DNA of 41,950 nt from positions 1 through 41,950 of IMG/VR virus record IMGVR_UViG_3300028735_000396; one strand, written 5' to 3'. This DNA is from a virus. How positions within the stretch are numbered: the stretch's first letter is position 1; each line of letters starts with the position of its first letter. Made by a program: the position numbers and the translations under genes. Shown piece after piece: positions 23,083 to 29,453 of the stretch. The notes beneath the pieces are model-generated. The model saw nothing but the letters and a program-made list of their open reading frames with translations, was not told the DNA's origin and made no database searches.

Positions 23083-24441
23083 ATGATGCATCGGTCCCAT
23101 CTCGCTCGGCTCTTAGGCCAGCCGCTGGCGATCGCGCCGCGCGCTCTCGATGGACTGCTCGCCGCCGATCTGACCGTCCATGCGCGATCTGCAATCACGC
23201 CGATCCTCCCCAACGGCGGTTGGGCGACATCGCGCAGCTTCATGGTGACGGACAGCGGCATCGCAGTGGTGCCGGTGCTTGGCCCGCTGGTGAGCCGGGG
23301 CGACTGGCTGACGGAGCTCTTCGGACTCAGGAGCTATGGCGATGTGTCGAAAGCGGTCGAGGCCGCCTTCGCCGACCCCGCCACCCGCGCCGTGCTGCTT
23401 GAGCTGGACTCGCCCGGCGGCGAGGTGGGCGGGCTGTTCGATCTGGTGGATCAAATTGCGGCTGTTCGCGCCGCCGCTGACAAGCCGCTCTGGGCGGTGG
23501 CGAGCGAGAGCGCGCTGTCGGCCGCCTTCGCCATCGCGAGCGCCGCCGACCGCCTCTACGTCACCCGCACCGCGGAGGTCGGCTCGGTCGGCGTCGTCGC
23601 GATCCATGTCGACGAGAGCGCCGCCGACGCCATGTCCGGCCTCAAGTGGACGTTCGTCCACGCCGGCAGAAAGAAGGTCGACGGCAATCCCCACGAGCCG
23701 CTGTCGCCTGAGGCCTTCGCCGACATCCAGGCCGACGTCGACGCGCTCCACGACGACCTCGTCGCGCTCATCGCGCGCAATCGCGGCATGAGCCCGGACG
23801 CGGTCCGCGCAACAGAGGCCGCCATCTATCGCGGCCAGCGCGGGATCGACGTCGGCTTCGCCGACCGCCTGGGCAGCGTCGACCAGGCCCTCGCCGACCT
23901 CGCCGCGACGCTGGATCGGCCTGCCCGAAGCCGGGGTCTCGCCTCGGCGATGGCAGGCGCCCAGCGGCGGCCCCCTGCCGTTCAACCTTCAAGGAGAAAG
24001 CCTGACATGACGACCGATACCGACAACGGTGCGGCCACCGAGGACGCCGCCAACATTGAACCGGGCACGCTCGCCCCCAATGCTGCCGAAGCCCAGGAGG
24101 ACGAGAGCCAGACGTCCGCTGCACCAGCGGCTGCCGTCTCCGCACCGGCTTCCCCTGAGCCGTCGGCTGGCAATGCAGCCGAGCGGCTCCGGGCCGAGTA
24201 TGCCGAGATCGCCGCCATCGCGGCGCAGGCGGGCCGGCTTGGCATCGCCGTCGATGCGGCGGATGCCATGGACAAGGGGATCCGGCCGGAGGCACTGCGC
24301 CGCTCCGTGCTCGACGCACTTGAGGCACGTGCCGAGGCGAGCGCCGTGGTTGCCGCGGCGCCGCAGGCGCTTGGCCCTGGCGACAGTCCCATCGTCCGCC
24401 GCGCCCGTGAGCGCGCCGCATCCGCCAACCGCAACGCATGA
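23083..24441 (+). CDS. S49 prohead protease with fused scaffold region
   Basis: A 452-residue protein. The S49/SppA-like protease spans about residues 55-290: LELDSPGGEVGG, the probable nucleophile Ser146 in ALSAAFAIAS, AEVGSVGVVAIH, and the general-base lysine region GRKKVDGNP near 196-202. Residues 309-452 form an Ala/Glu-rich, then helical segment (AERLRAEYAEIAAIAAQAG) of scaffold type. The lambda gpC-Nu3 design is the same: protease with a nested scaffold. Start ATG 23083 lies seven bases after AAGGA; GTG 23077 is less likely. It processes the prohead and is then lost. Confidence 0.92.
   Translation: MMHRSHLARLLGQPLAIAPRALDGLLAADLTVHARSAITPILPNGGWATSRSFMVTDSGIAVVPVLGPLVSRGDWLTELFGLRSYGDVSKAVEAAFADPATRAVLLELDSPGGEVGGLFDLVDQIAAVRAAADKPLWAVASESALSAAFAIASAADRLYVTRTAEVGSVGVVAIHVDESAADAMSGLKWTFVHAGRKKVDGNPHEPLSPEAFADIQADVDALHDDLVALIARNRGMSPDAVRATEAAIYRGQRGIDVGFADRLGSVDQALADLAATLDRPARSRGLASAMAGAQRRPPAVQPSRRKPDMTTDTDNGAATEDAANIEPGTLAPNAAEAQEDESQTSAAPAAAVSAPASPEPSAGNAAERLRAEYAEIAAIAAQAGRLGIAVDAADAMDKGIRPEALRRSVLDALEARAEASAVVAAAPQALGPGDSPIVRRARERAASANRNA
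24007..24441 (+). CDS. Predicted scaffold protein from an internal in-frame start (Nu3-like)
   Basis: Within the protease gene AAGGAG (23991-23996) is followed ten bases later by ATG 24007, in the same frame. The product would be 144 residues: MTTDTDNGAATEDAANIEPG, an acidic/Ala-rich flexible part, then helices to the common C terminus. In lambda, Nu3 scaffold is made in exactly this way from inside gene C. The ribosome-binding site falls at the junction of protease and scaffold regions, supporting use of the site. Not experimentally shown here. Confidence 0.68.
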   Translation: MTTDTDNGAATEDAANIEPGTLAPNAAEAQEDESQTSAAPAAAVSAPASPEPSAGNAAERLRAEYAEIAAIAAQAGRLGIAVDAADAMDKGIRPEALRRSVLDALEARAEASAVVAAAPQALGPGDSPIVRRARERAASANRNA

Positions 24442-24452
24442 GGAGGTGACCC

Positions 24453-24842
24453 ATGCCTGTGCTGACCATGCCGCCCACGCTGGGCGATCTTCTCAAGTAC
24501 GAGCTCAATGCGAGCTACTGCCGCGAGACCATCACGCTCAAGGCCGGAACGAGCTATGCGCTCGGCTCCGTGCTCGGTCGGGTCGCCGCCTCGGGCAAGT
24601 ACCGCTTGTCGCCCGACGCCGAGGTCGTCGGCGACGAGGGTGCGGAGGTCGCAAGCGCCGTTCTGATCGAAGCGATCGACGCGACGGTCGGCGACAGGAC
24701 AGGCCTCGTCGTCGCCCGCGGGCCCGCGATCGTGTCCAAGGCGGCGCTCGTCTTCGACGTGTCAATCGATGACGCGGCCAAGACGGCCGTCAAGCACGCT
24801 GAGCTCAGCTCTGCGGGCATCGTGCCGCGCGACACCGCCTGA
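24453..24842 (+). CDS. Head decoration protein, lambda gpD-like
   Basis: A 129-residue protein with gpD-type features: LKYELNASYCRETITLKAG, SYALGSVLGRV, ASGKYRLSPDAE, AVLIEAIDAT and a terminal VKHAELSSAGIVPRDTA. Decoration proteins trimerise on the expanded capsid and stabilise it against DNA pressure. The start is preceded by GAGGAGG. Order protease-scaffold, decoration, major capsid is that of lambda. The gap to the capsid gene holds a repeat-like palindrome and a terminator-like hairpin, probably tuning the ratio of the two products. Confidence 0.92.
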   Translation: MPVLTMPPTLGDLLKYELNASYCRETITLKAGTSYALGSVLGRVAASGKYRLSPDAEVVGDEGAEVASAVLIEAIDATVGDRTGLVVARGPAIVSKAALVFDVSIDDAAKTAVKHAELSSAGIVPRDTA

Positions 24843-24852
24843 CCTTCCTTCG

Positions 24853-24881
24853 CCCGCCAAAGAGGGCTTCGCCAAGGCGGG
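24853..24881. repeat. Palindromic repeat between decoration and capsid genes
   Basis: CCCGCC (24853-24858) pairs with GGCGGG (24876-24881), and the interior AAAGAGGGCTTCGCCAAGG resembles the dispersed palindromes at 21239-21276. Probably a REP-like unit. Confidence 0.45.
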
Positions 24882-24911
24882 TCCACGCTCGTCAGGTCCA
24901 ATCCGTTACCG

Positions 24912-24940
24912 GCTCCGAAGCGTCCGCCTCGGGGCTTTTT
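24912..24940 (+). terminator. Terminator-like hairpin before the major capsid gene
   Basis: GCTCCGA (24912-24918) pairs with TCGGGGC (24929-24935, one G-T wobble) and is followed by TTTTT (24936-24940). This is the standard intrinsic-terminator form; its place inside the head operon suggests partial termination or mRNA processing rather than an operon end. Confidence 0.6.
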
Positions 24941-24973
24941 CATGCCCGTTCCAGCCCAAGGAGGCCCGACCCC

Positions 24974-25996
24974 ATGGTCGCCATGATCAACCCGTTCGAC
25001 GCGGGCGGCTACTCGCTCGCCGAAATGACCCAGGCCATCAACATCCTGCCCAACGTCTATACCCGCCTCGGGCAGATGGGCCTGTTCCGCTTCGAGGGCG
25101 TGACTCAGCGCTCCGTCGTCATCGAGCAGGCCGAGGGCGTGCTGAACCTCCTGCCGACCGTGCCGCTGGGTGGCCCGGCCACCGTCGCCAACCGCGACAC
25201 GCGCTCGATGCGCTCACTAACCGTGCCCTGGATCCCGCACGACGATGTGATCACGCCGCAGGACATCCAGGGCGTGCGCGGCTTCGGCGTCGCCGACGCG
25301 GCCGATCCGCTCGCCACCGTCATGGAGCGCAAGCTCACCCGCATGCGGGTGAAGCACGCGCAGACGCGCGAGTACATGGAGGTCAATGCGCTGCGCGGCA
25401 TCGTCAAGGACGGCGCCGGCGCCACGCTCTACAACTACTTCACCGAGTTCGGGCTCGCGCAACTCGAAACCGACTTCGTGCTCGGCACCGCCGGGACCCA
25501 GGTCCAGGGCAAGGTGCGCGACGTGCTCAGGAAGGTCGAGACCGAGCTCAAGGGCGAGACCATGACCGGCGTGCTAGCGCTTGTCTCTCCTGAGTTCTTC
25601 GACAAGCTGATCGGCCACGCCAAGGTCGAGGAGGCCTACAAGTACTATTCCTCGACCGGCGCCCAGCCGCTGCGCGAGGACACGCGCCGGCGCTTCCCTT
25701 TCGCCGGGATCGTGTTCGAGGAATACAACGCCACCGTCACGCTCTCGACCGGCGCCACCGAGACGCTGATCCCGGCGGGCGAGGGCATCGCCTTCCCGCT
25801 CGGCACGCTCGACACCTTCGTCACCTACGGCGCGCCGGCCAACCTCATCGAGACGGTCAACACGGTCGGCCTGCCGATCTACGCGCGGCAGATCGCACGG
25901 CCCGACGGCAGCGCCATCGAGGTCAAGACCGAAGCGTCAATCCTGCCGGTCAACAAGCGTCCGCGGCTCGCGGTGCGCATCTTCTCCAGCAACTGA
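24974..25996 (+). CDS. Major capsid protein, lambda gpE-like
   Basis: A 340-residue gpE-family capsid protein: LAEMTQAINILPNVYTRLGQ, VIEQAEGVLNLLP, DTRSMRSLTVPWIPHDDVIT, FFDKLIGHAKVEEAYKYY, and the late domain RRFPFAGIVFEEYNATVTL. It forms the HK97-fold shell. The start ATG 24974 follows AAGGAGG by nine bases, a strong site as expected for the most abundant structural protein. No cleavable delta domain is apparent, which agrees with a separate scaffold nested in the protease gene. Confidence 0.95.
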   Translation: MVAMINPFDAGGYSLAEMTQAINILPNVYTRLGQMGLFRFEGVTQRSVVIEQAEGVLNLLPTVPLGGPATVANRDTRSMRSLTVPWIPHDDVITPQDIQGVRGFGVADAADPLATVMERKLTRMRVKHAQTREYMEVNALRGIVKDGAGATLYNYFTEFGLAQLETDFVLGTAGTQVQGKVRDVLRKVETELKGETMTGVLALVSPEFFDKLIGHAKVEEAYKYYSSTGAQPLREDTRRRFPFAGIVFEEYNATVTLSTGATETLIPAGEGIAFPLGTLDTFVTYGAPANLIETVNTVGLPIYARQIARPDGSAIEVKTEASILPVNKRPRLAVRIFSSN

Positions 25997-26014
25997 TCTC
26001 TCGGCAGGCTCGGA

Positions 26015-26353
26015 ATGACCGTTTTTGCTGCCGTAATCGACGATCTCTTCGCCGACCCCAACCTCGCGCGGGACGCCCTGTGGCGCGCGGGCGGCACGGG
26101 GGCGCCCCTGCCGGTGCGGATCATCCTGCGCCAGCCGGACCACATCGGGAGCTTCGGCGAGACGCGCCTGCTCGCAGCGACCACTGTGATCGAGGCGCGC
26201 ATGGCGGAAGTACCTACGCTTGCGGAAGGCGACGCCTTCGAGATCCCCGGATCAGGTCCGGGGCAGGCTGGCGAGACCTTCGTGGTCCAAGGCGAGCCCG
26301 TGCGTGACGGCGGGCGTCTCGTCTGGACGGCGGAGCTGCGCAAAATGTCATGA
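26015..26353 (+). CDS. Head-tail connector, gpFII-like
   Basis: A 112-residue protein beginning MTVFAAVIDDLFADPNLARD with beta-rich continuation (VRIILRQPDHIGSFGETRLL, ATTVIEARMAEVPTLAEGD, GETFVVQGEPVRDGG). Size, strands and location after the capsid gene match lambda FII-type proteins that join the filled head to the tail. Residues about 76-84 (EIPGSGPGQAG) come from an in-frame palindromic repeat at 26245-26263, an unusual event in a small structural gene. The next gene overlaps it (ATGA). Confidence 0.78.
   Translation: MTVFAAVIDDLFADPNLARDALWRAGGTGAPLPVRIILRQPDHIGSFGETRLLAATTVIEARMAEVPTLAEGDAFEIPGSGPGQAGETFVVQGEPVRDGGRLVWTAELRKMS
26245..26263. repeat. In-frame palindrome inside the connector gene
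   Basis: CCCCGGATCAGGTCCGGGG has seven-base perfect arms. The reverse-strand translation contains PDLIRG, the phrase I associate with a repeat family dispersed in alphaproteobacterial genomes. Here it lies in frame in a structural gene. Confidence 0.6.
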
Positions 26354-27009
26354 GGCTCGCCGCTGCACTGACCGGCGACCTCAACCGGATGATGGCCGAG
26401 GAGGTCAGGGCCGCCGAACGCGCCGTCACGGCCGGTGTTCGCGACGCCGCCGACGGGCTCAAGGCGGAGCTGCGCGGGCAGATCACGGGTGCGGACCTGG
26501 GCGAGCGTCTCGCCCGGACCTGGCGCGGGGAGGTCTACCCCAAGGGGCAGCAGAGCATCGCCGCCGCCGGGTTCGTCTGGTCGAAGGCGCCCAGCATCGT
26601 CCGCGTCTACGAGGACGGAGCCGTCATCCGCTCGACGCGTGGGCTCTTTCTCGCGATCCCCACCGACGCCGCCGGTGGCTCAGGCGACGGCGGGGCCAAG
26701 ATCACGCCGGGCGGCTGGGAGCGGCGGACGGGGCAGCGCCTTCGCTTCGTCTATCGCCGCGGCGCGCCCTCGCTGCTGGTCGCCGACAACCTGCGTGCGC
26801 GGCGGGGCAAGCGGGGCGGCTTCGCGTGGGCGAGCGCAGCCGCGCTGCGGACAGGACGCGGCCTCATCACGGTACCGATCTTCATCCTCTTGCCTCAGGT
26901 CACCGTCAAGAAACGCCTCGACGTCGCGGGCGCGGCGGCCCGCTGGCAGGCGCGGCTGCCCGAGCTGGTGCTGCGCCACTGGCGCGGGGCCTCGCGGGAG
27001 GACGGTTGA
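26350..27009 (+). CDS. Minor tail protein candidate, DUF6441-like (gpZ position)
   Basis: A 219-residue protein. Helical N terminus (LNRMMAEEVRAAERAVTAGV) is followed by GERLARTWRGEVYPKG, AAAGFVWSKAPSIVRVYEDG, STRGLFLAIPT, TPGGWERRTGQRLRFVYRRG and KRGGFAWASAAALRTGRG. This is the DUF6441 pattern. Position between connector and tail-terminator candidates corresponds to lambda gene Z, so a tail-completion role is probable. It overlaps both neighbours (ATGA at 26350, TGATG at 27009). Confidence 0.75.
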   Translation: MRLAAALTGDLNRMMAEEVRAAERAVTAGVRDAADGLKAELRGQITGADLGERLARTWRGEVYPKGQQSIAAAGFVWSKAPSIVRVYEDGAVIRSTRGLFLAIPTDAAGGSGDGGAKITPGGWERRTGQRLRFVYRRGAPSLLVADNLRARRGKRGGFAWASAAALRTGRGLITVPIFILLPQVTVKKRLDVAGAAARWQARLPELVLRHWRGASREDG

Positions 27010-27440
27010 TGTCGAAGCGCGAATCTGTCCTTGCGGCGCTTGACCAAACGCTGCGCGCGGGCCTCTCGGCGGCAGTCCGCCGCAACGAGGTCCTGCCCGA
27101 GAGGGTGCCGGCGGAGGGGCTCGTCATCCTGCGCGACGGCGATCCCGGCGAGCCGGACGTGACGCTCAATCCGCGAACCGAGTTCTACAGCCACCGCGTC
27201 GAGATCGAGGCCTATGTGCCGCGCGACGCTATTGGCGGCGGCGAGGCGGCGCTCGATGCGCTGCTCGGGGATATCGGCGCCGCGCTCAAGGCCGATCCCA
27301 GCTTAGGCGGCCTCGCCGAGAACCTGACGCCGTCCGCGCCCGAGACCGGCGCTCTCGCCATCGAGCGCGGCGCCCCGATCCTCAATGCCCGGCTCGTCGT
27401 TACGGTCGAGTACCTGGTGAGCGATCCGCTCGCCGGCTGA
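27009..27440 (+). CDS. Tail terminator-like protein (gpU position)
   Basis: A 143-residue protein, MSKRESVLAALDQTLRAGLS, followed by alternating strands (EGLVILRDGDPGEPDVTLNP, EFYSHRVEIEAYVP) and LLGDIGAALKADPSLGGLAE with a final strand NARLVVTVEYLV. This alpha/beta arrangement and its place before the tail tube fit gpU-type tail terminators. Homologues are, I recall, sometimes misannotated as acyl-CoA transferase; no such active site is visible. Confidence 0.72.
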   Translation: MSKRESVLAALDQTLRAGLSAAVRRNEVLPERVPAEGLVILRDGDPGEPDVTLNPRTEFYSHRVEIEAYVPRDAIGGGEAALDALLGDIGAALKADPSLGGLAENLTPSAPETGALAIERGAPILNARLVVTVEYLVSDPLAG

Positions 27441-27463
27441 CCCCACAAGCCAAGGAGTTCTCC

Positions 27464-28735
27464 ATGCCCAAGGTGCGCGCCTACGGCGCGGACGCCACGC
27501 TGAAGGTAGCCCGCGAGGCGGCTTACGGCGTGGCGCCGCTCGCCGGCTATCGGAGCCTTGATTTCAAGTCGACCGATCTCTCCTCGGCCCAGCCCCTCGG
27601 CGACGATCCGCTGCTCGGGCGCGGGCGCAACGCCCAGGACCCCTATCGCGGCCTCATCACCGACGAGGGTCAGATCGATATCCCGCTCGATCTCCGGGGG
27701 ACGGGCTTCTGGCTCACCGGTCTCTTCGGCAATCCCGTCACGACCGCGGTCAAGGCGACCGGCTCGATCGCCTTCGTCACGAACCCGTCGGCGGGCGACA
27801 CGATCACGCTCAACGGCACCATCTGGACCTTCGTCTCCGGCCCGCCCTCGGGCGACGAGACCCAGATCCAGGCGACCGTCACGCAGACCGTCGATCAGCT
27901 GGTCGCCGACCTCAACGCCTCGGTCGATGCGGAGGTGTCGAAGTGCACCTATTCGCGGCCGACCGGCACCCAGACACTGGCGATCGAGTTCGACACGGCG
28001 GGCCCCTCTGGCAACGGCTTCACCATCGCCGCCTCGGCAGCGAGCATCTCGGGGCCGACCCTGACAGGGGGCGGCCATGCCCATGTCTGGGAGAGCGGCG
28101 CCGACGACATCCCGAGCTACACGGTCGAGATCGGCCACCCGAAGCTGGTGACCCCGGTCTTCTTCCGCCACCTCGGCACGGTGATGGAGAGCCTCAACTT
28201 CGAGATGGGCCAGGAAGGCCCGGCGAACGCCCGCCTCCAGCTCGTAGCCCAGGGCGAAGAAAAGTTCGCCGCCACGATCGACGCGAACCCGGATGCCTAC
28301 GCCCTCCGGCGCTTCAGCCAGGGGCGCGGCTTCATCCGCCGCGGCGGCTCGGCGCTCGCCGGCGTCACCGGCGGCAGCCTTACCTTTTCCAACAACCTGG
28401 AGCGGGTGCGGGTGATCCGCGAGGACGGTAAGATCGAGGCGGCCGATCCGACCTTCGCCTCGGCGCAAGGGTCCATGTCAGTGCGCTTCGACGGCGCGAC
28501 GCTCGTCGCCGAGGCCGCCGACGGCGATCCGGTCGCCCTCGAATACGGCTTCACCTTCCCCGAAGGCTATGCGCTCCGCTTCGAGCTGCCGCGGGTCTTC
28601 CTGCCCAAGCCCAAATACGCCGTCTCCGGCCCGGGCGGGGTCGAGGCGAGCTTCGACTGGCGCGCCGCCTTCGACGACACGGAAGGCACCATGCTGCGCG
28701 TGCATCTCCTCAACGACATCACCAGCTACAGCTGA
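27464..28735 (+). CDS. Tail tube protein with inserted beta domain
   Basis: A 423-residue protein after AAGGAG. N- and C-terminal parts (YGADATLKVAREAAYGVAP, GLITDEGQIDIPLDLRGTGF; VEIGHPKLVTPVFFRHLGTV, FEMGQEGPANARLQLVAQGE) are typical of phage tail tubes in this lineage. Residues about 100-200 are an inserted segment (SIAFVTNPSAGDTITLNGT, WTFVSG, VDQLVADLNAS) with a beta pattern seen also in other tail proteins, perhaps exposed on the tube. It forms the hexameric rings of the tail. Confidence 0.88.
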   Translation: MPKVRAYGADATLKVAREAAYGVAPLAGYRSLDFKSTDLSSAQPLGDDPLLGRGRNAQDPYRGLITDEGQIDIPLDLRGTGFWLTGLFGNPVTTAVKATGSIAFVTNPSAGDTITLNGTIWTFVSGPPSGDETQIQATVTQTVDQLVADLNASVDAEVSKCTYSRPTGTQTLAIEFDTAGPSGNGFTIAASAASISGPTLTGGGHAHVWESGADDIPSYTVEIGHPKLVTPVFFRHLGTVMESLNFEMGQEGPANARLQLVAQGEEKFAATIDANPDAYALRRFSQGRGFIRRGGSALAGVTGGSLTFSNNLERVRVIREDGKIEAADPTFASAQGSMSVRFDGATLVAEAADGDPVALEYGFTFPEGYALRFELPRVFLPKPKYAVSGPGGVEASFDWRAAFDDTEGTMLRVHLLNDITSYS

Positions 28736-28743
28736 GGCTCCCC

Positions 28744-29100
28744 ATGATCCGTCTCGATTTGAAGCGCGAGCCCACCTGGCTCGATCTCGGCCATGGCGTG
28801 CGCGTCCATGTCCGGCCCTGTACCACGGCGCTCGTCATGGCCGCACGCGCGGCGGTGGCGCGCGGCATCGAGCCGGTCACGGACGACAGCGCGGTCGGTG
28901 AGCGGACCGCGGCGCTCGTCAAGGCGCTCGCGAAGTCAGCGATCGACGGCTGGGAAGGGGTGGGGGATCAAAAGGGTGAGCCGGCCAGGCTCACGCCCGA
29001 AGGCGTCGAGGCGCTGATGGACCTCTGGCCGATCGCCGAGGCCTTCGAGCGCCAGTATCTCGGACCGGCGCTGCTGCTGGACGCCGAAAAAAACGCCTGA
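28744..29100 (+). CDS. Tail assembly chaperone, short form (gpG-like)
   Basis: A 118-residue protein (MIRLDLKREPTWLDLGHGV...VEALMDLWPIAEAFERQYLG) between tail tube and tape measure, the site of lambda gpG. It should coat tape measure protein during tail assembly. The last codons GAA AAA AAC GCC TGA contain the slippery heptamer A AAA AAC, so a share of ribosomes should continue in the -1 frame (see 28744-29453). The short form remains the main product in this system. Confidence 0.85.
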   Translation: MIRLDLKREPTWLDLGHGVRVHVRPCTTALVMAARAAVARGIEPVTDDSAVGERTAALVKALAKSAIDGWEGVGDQKGEPARLTPEGVEALMDLWPIAEAFERQYLGPALLLDAEKNA

Positions 29101-29453
29101 CGGCCCGCAGCCTATGGCACTTCGGCGGCGGGCCAGCCTATTGCGAGGGGTGCCGGCGCGACAGGCGTCCCTGTGCGCGGGGCGAGCCCGGCGTCGACGG
29201 CGCGCTCTGCCCCTACGTTGCCAACGAGCCGCTGACCGATGCCGGCTGGCAGGCCTGGGACGTGCTCATCCGCTGCACCGGCCAACTACGCCTCGCGCCT
29301 GGCGCCGTGGTCGGCATCGATCTCGCGGCCGCGCTGCGGCTCGGCGAGGCGCTCGGCTATGACGCCCATGCGCTGGCCGAGCTCCTGCCGGCCGGTGAGG
29401 CCGGGCTGGTCAAGGCTCTGAACGAACGGATTCGCTCGGACGATCTTCCATGA
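28744..29453 (+). CDS. Predicted -1 frameshift product: tail assembly chaperone long form (gpGT-like)
   Basis: A -1 slip at A AAA AAC (29088-29094) gives a 236-residue fusion. After the slip the frame reads RLTARSLWHFGGGPAYCEGC, then RRPCARGEPG, ALCPYV (four cysteines, possibly zinc-binding), TDAGWQAWDVLIRCTGQ and a helical end. The -1 frame has no ATG or GTG upstream of GTG 29262, which is beyond the cysteines, so frameshifting is the best explanation for its coding pattern. It ends four bases into the tape measure start. Lambda G/GT is the known parallel. Confidence 0.82.
29088..29094 (+). promoter_or_regulatory. A AAA AAC slippery sequence for programmed -1 frameshifting
   Basis: The heptamer is aligned in the zero frame exactly as X XXY YYZ, two codons before a stop, between tail tube and tape measure. 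This is one of the most efficient bacterial slip sites. Confidence 0.85.
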
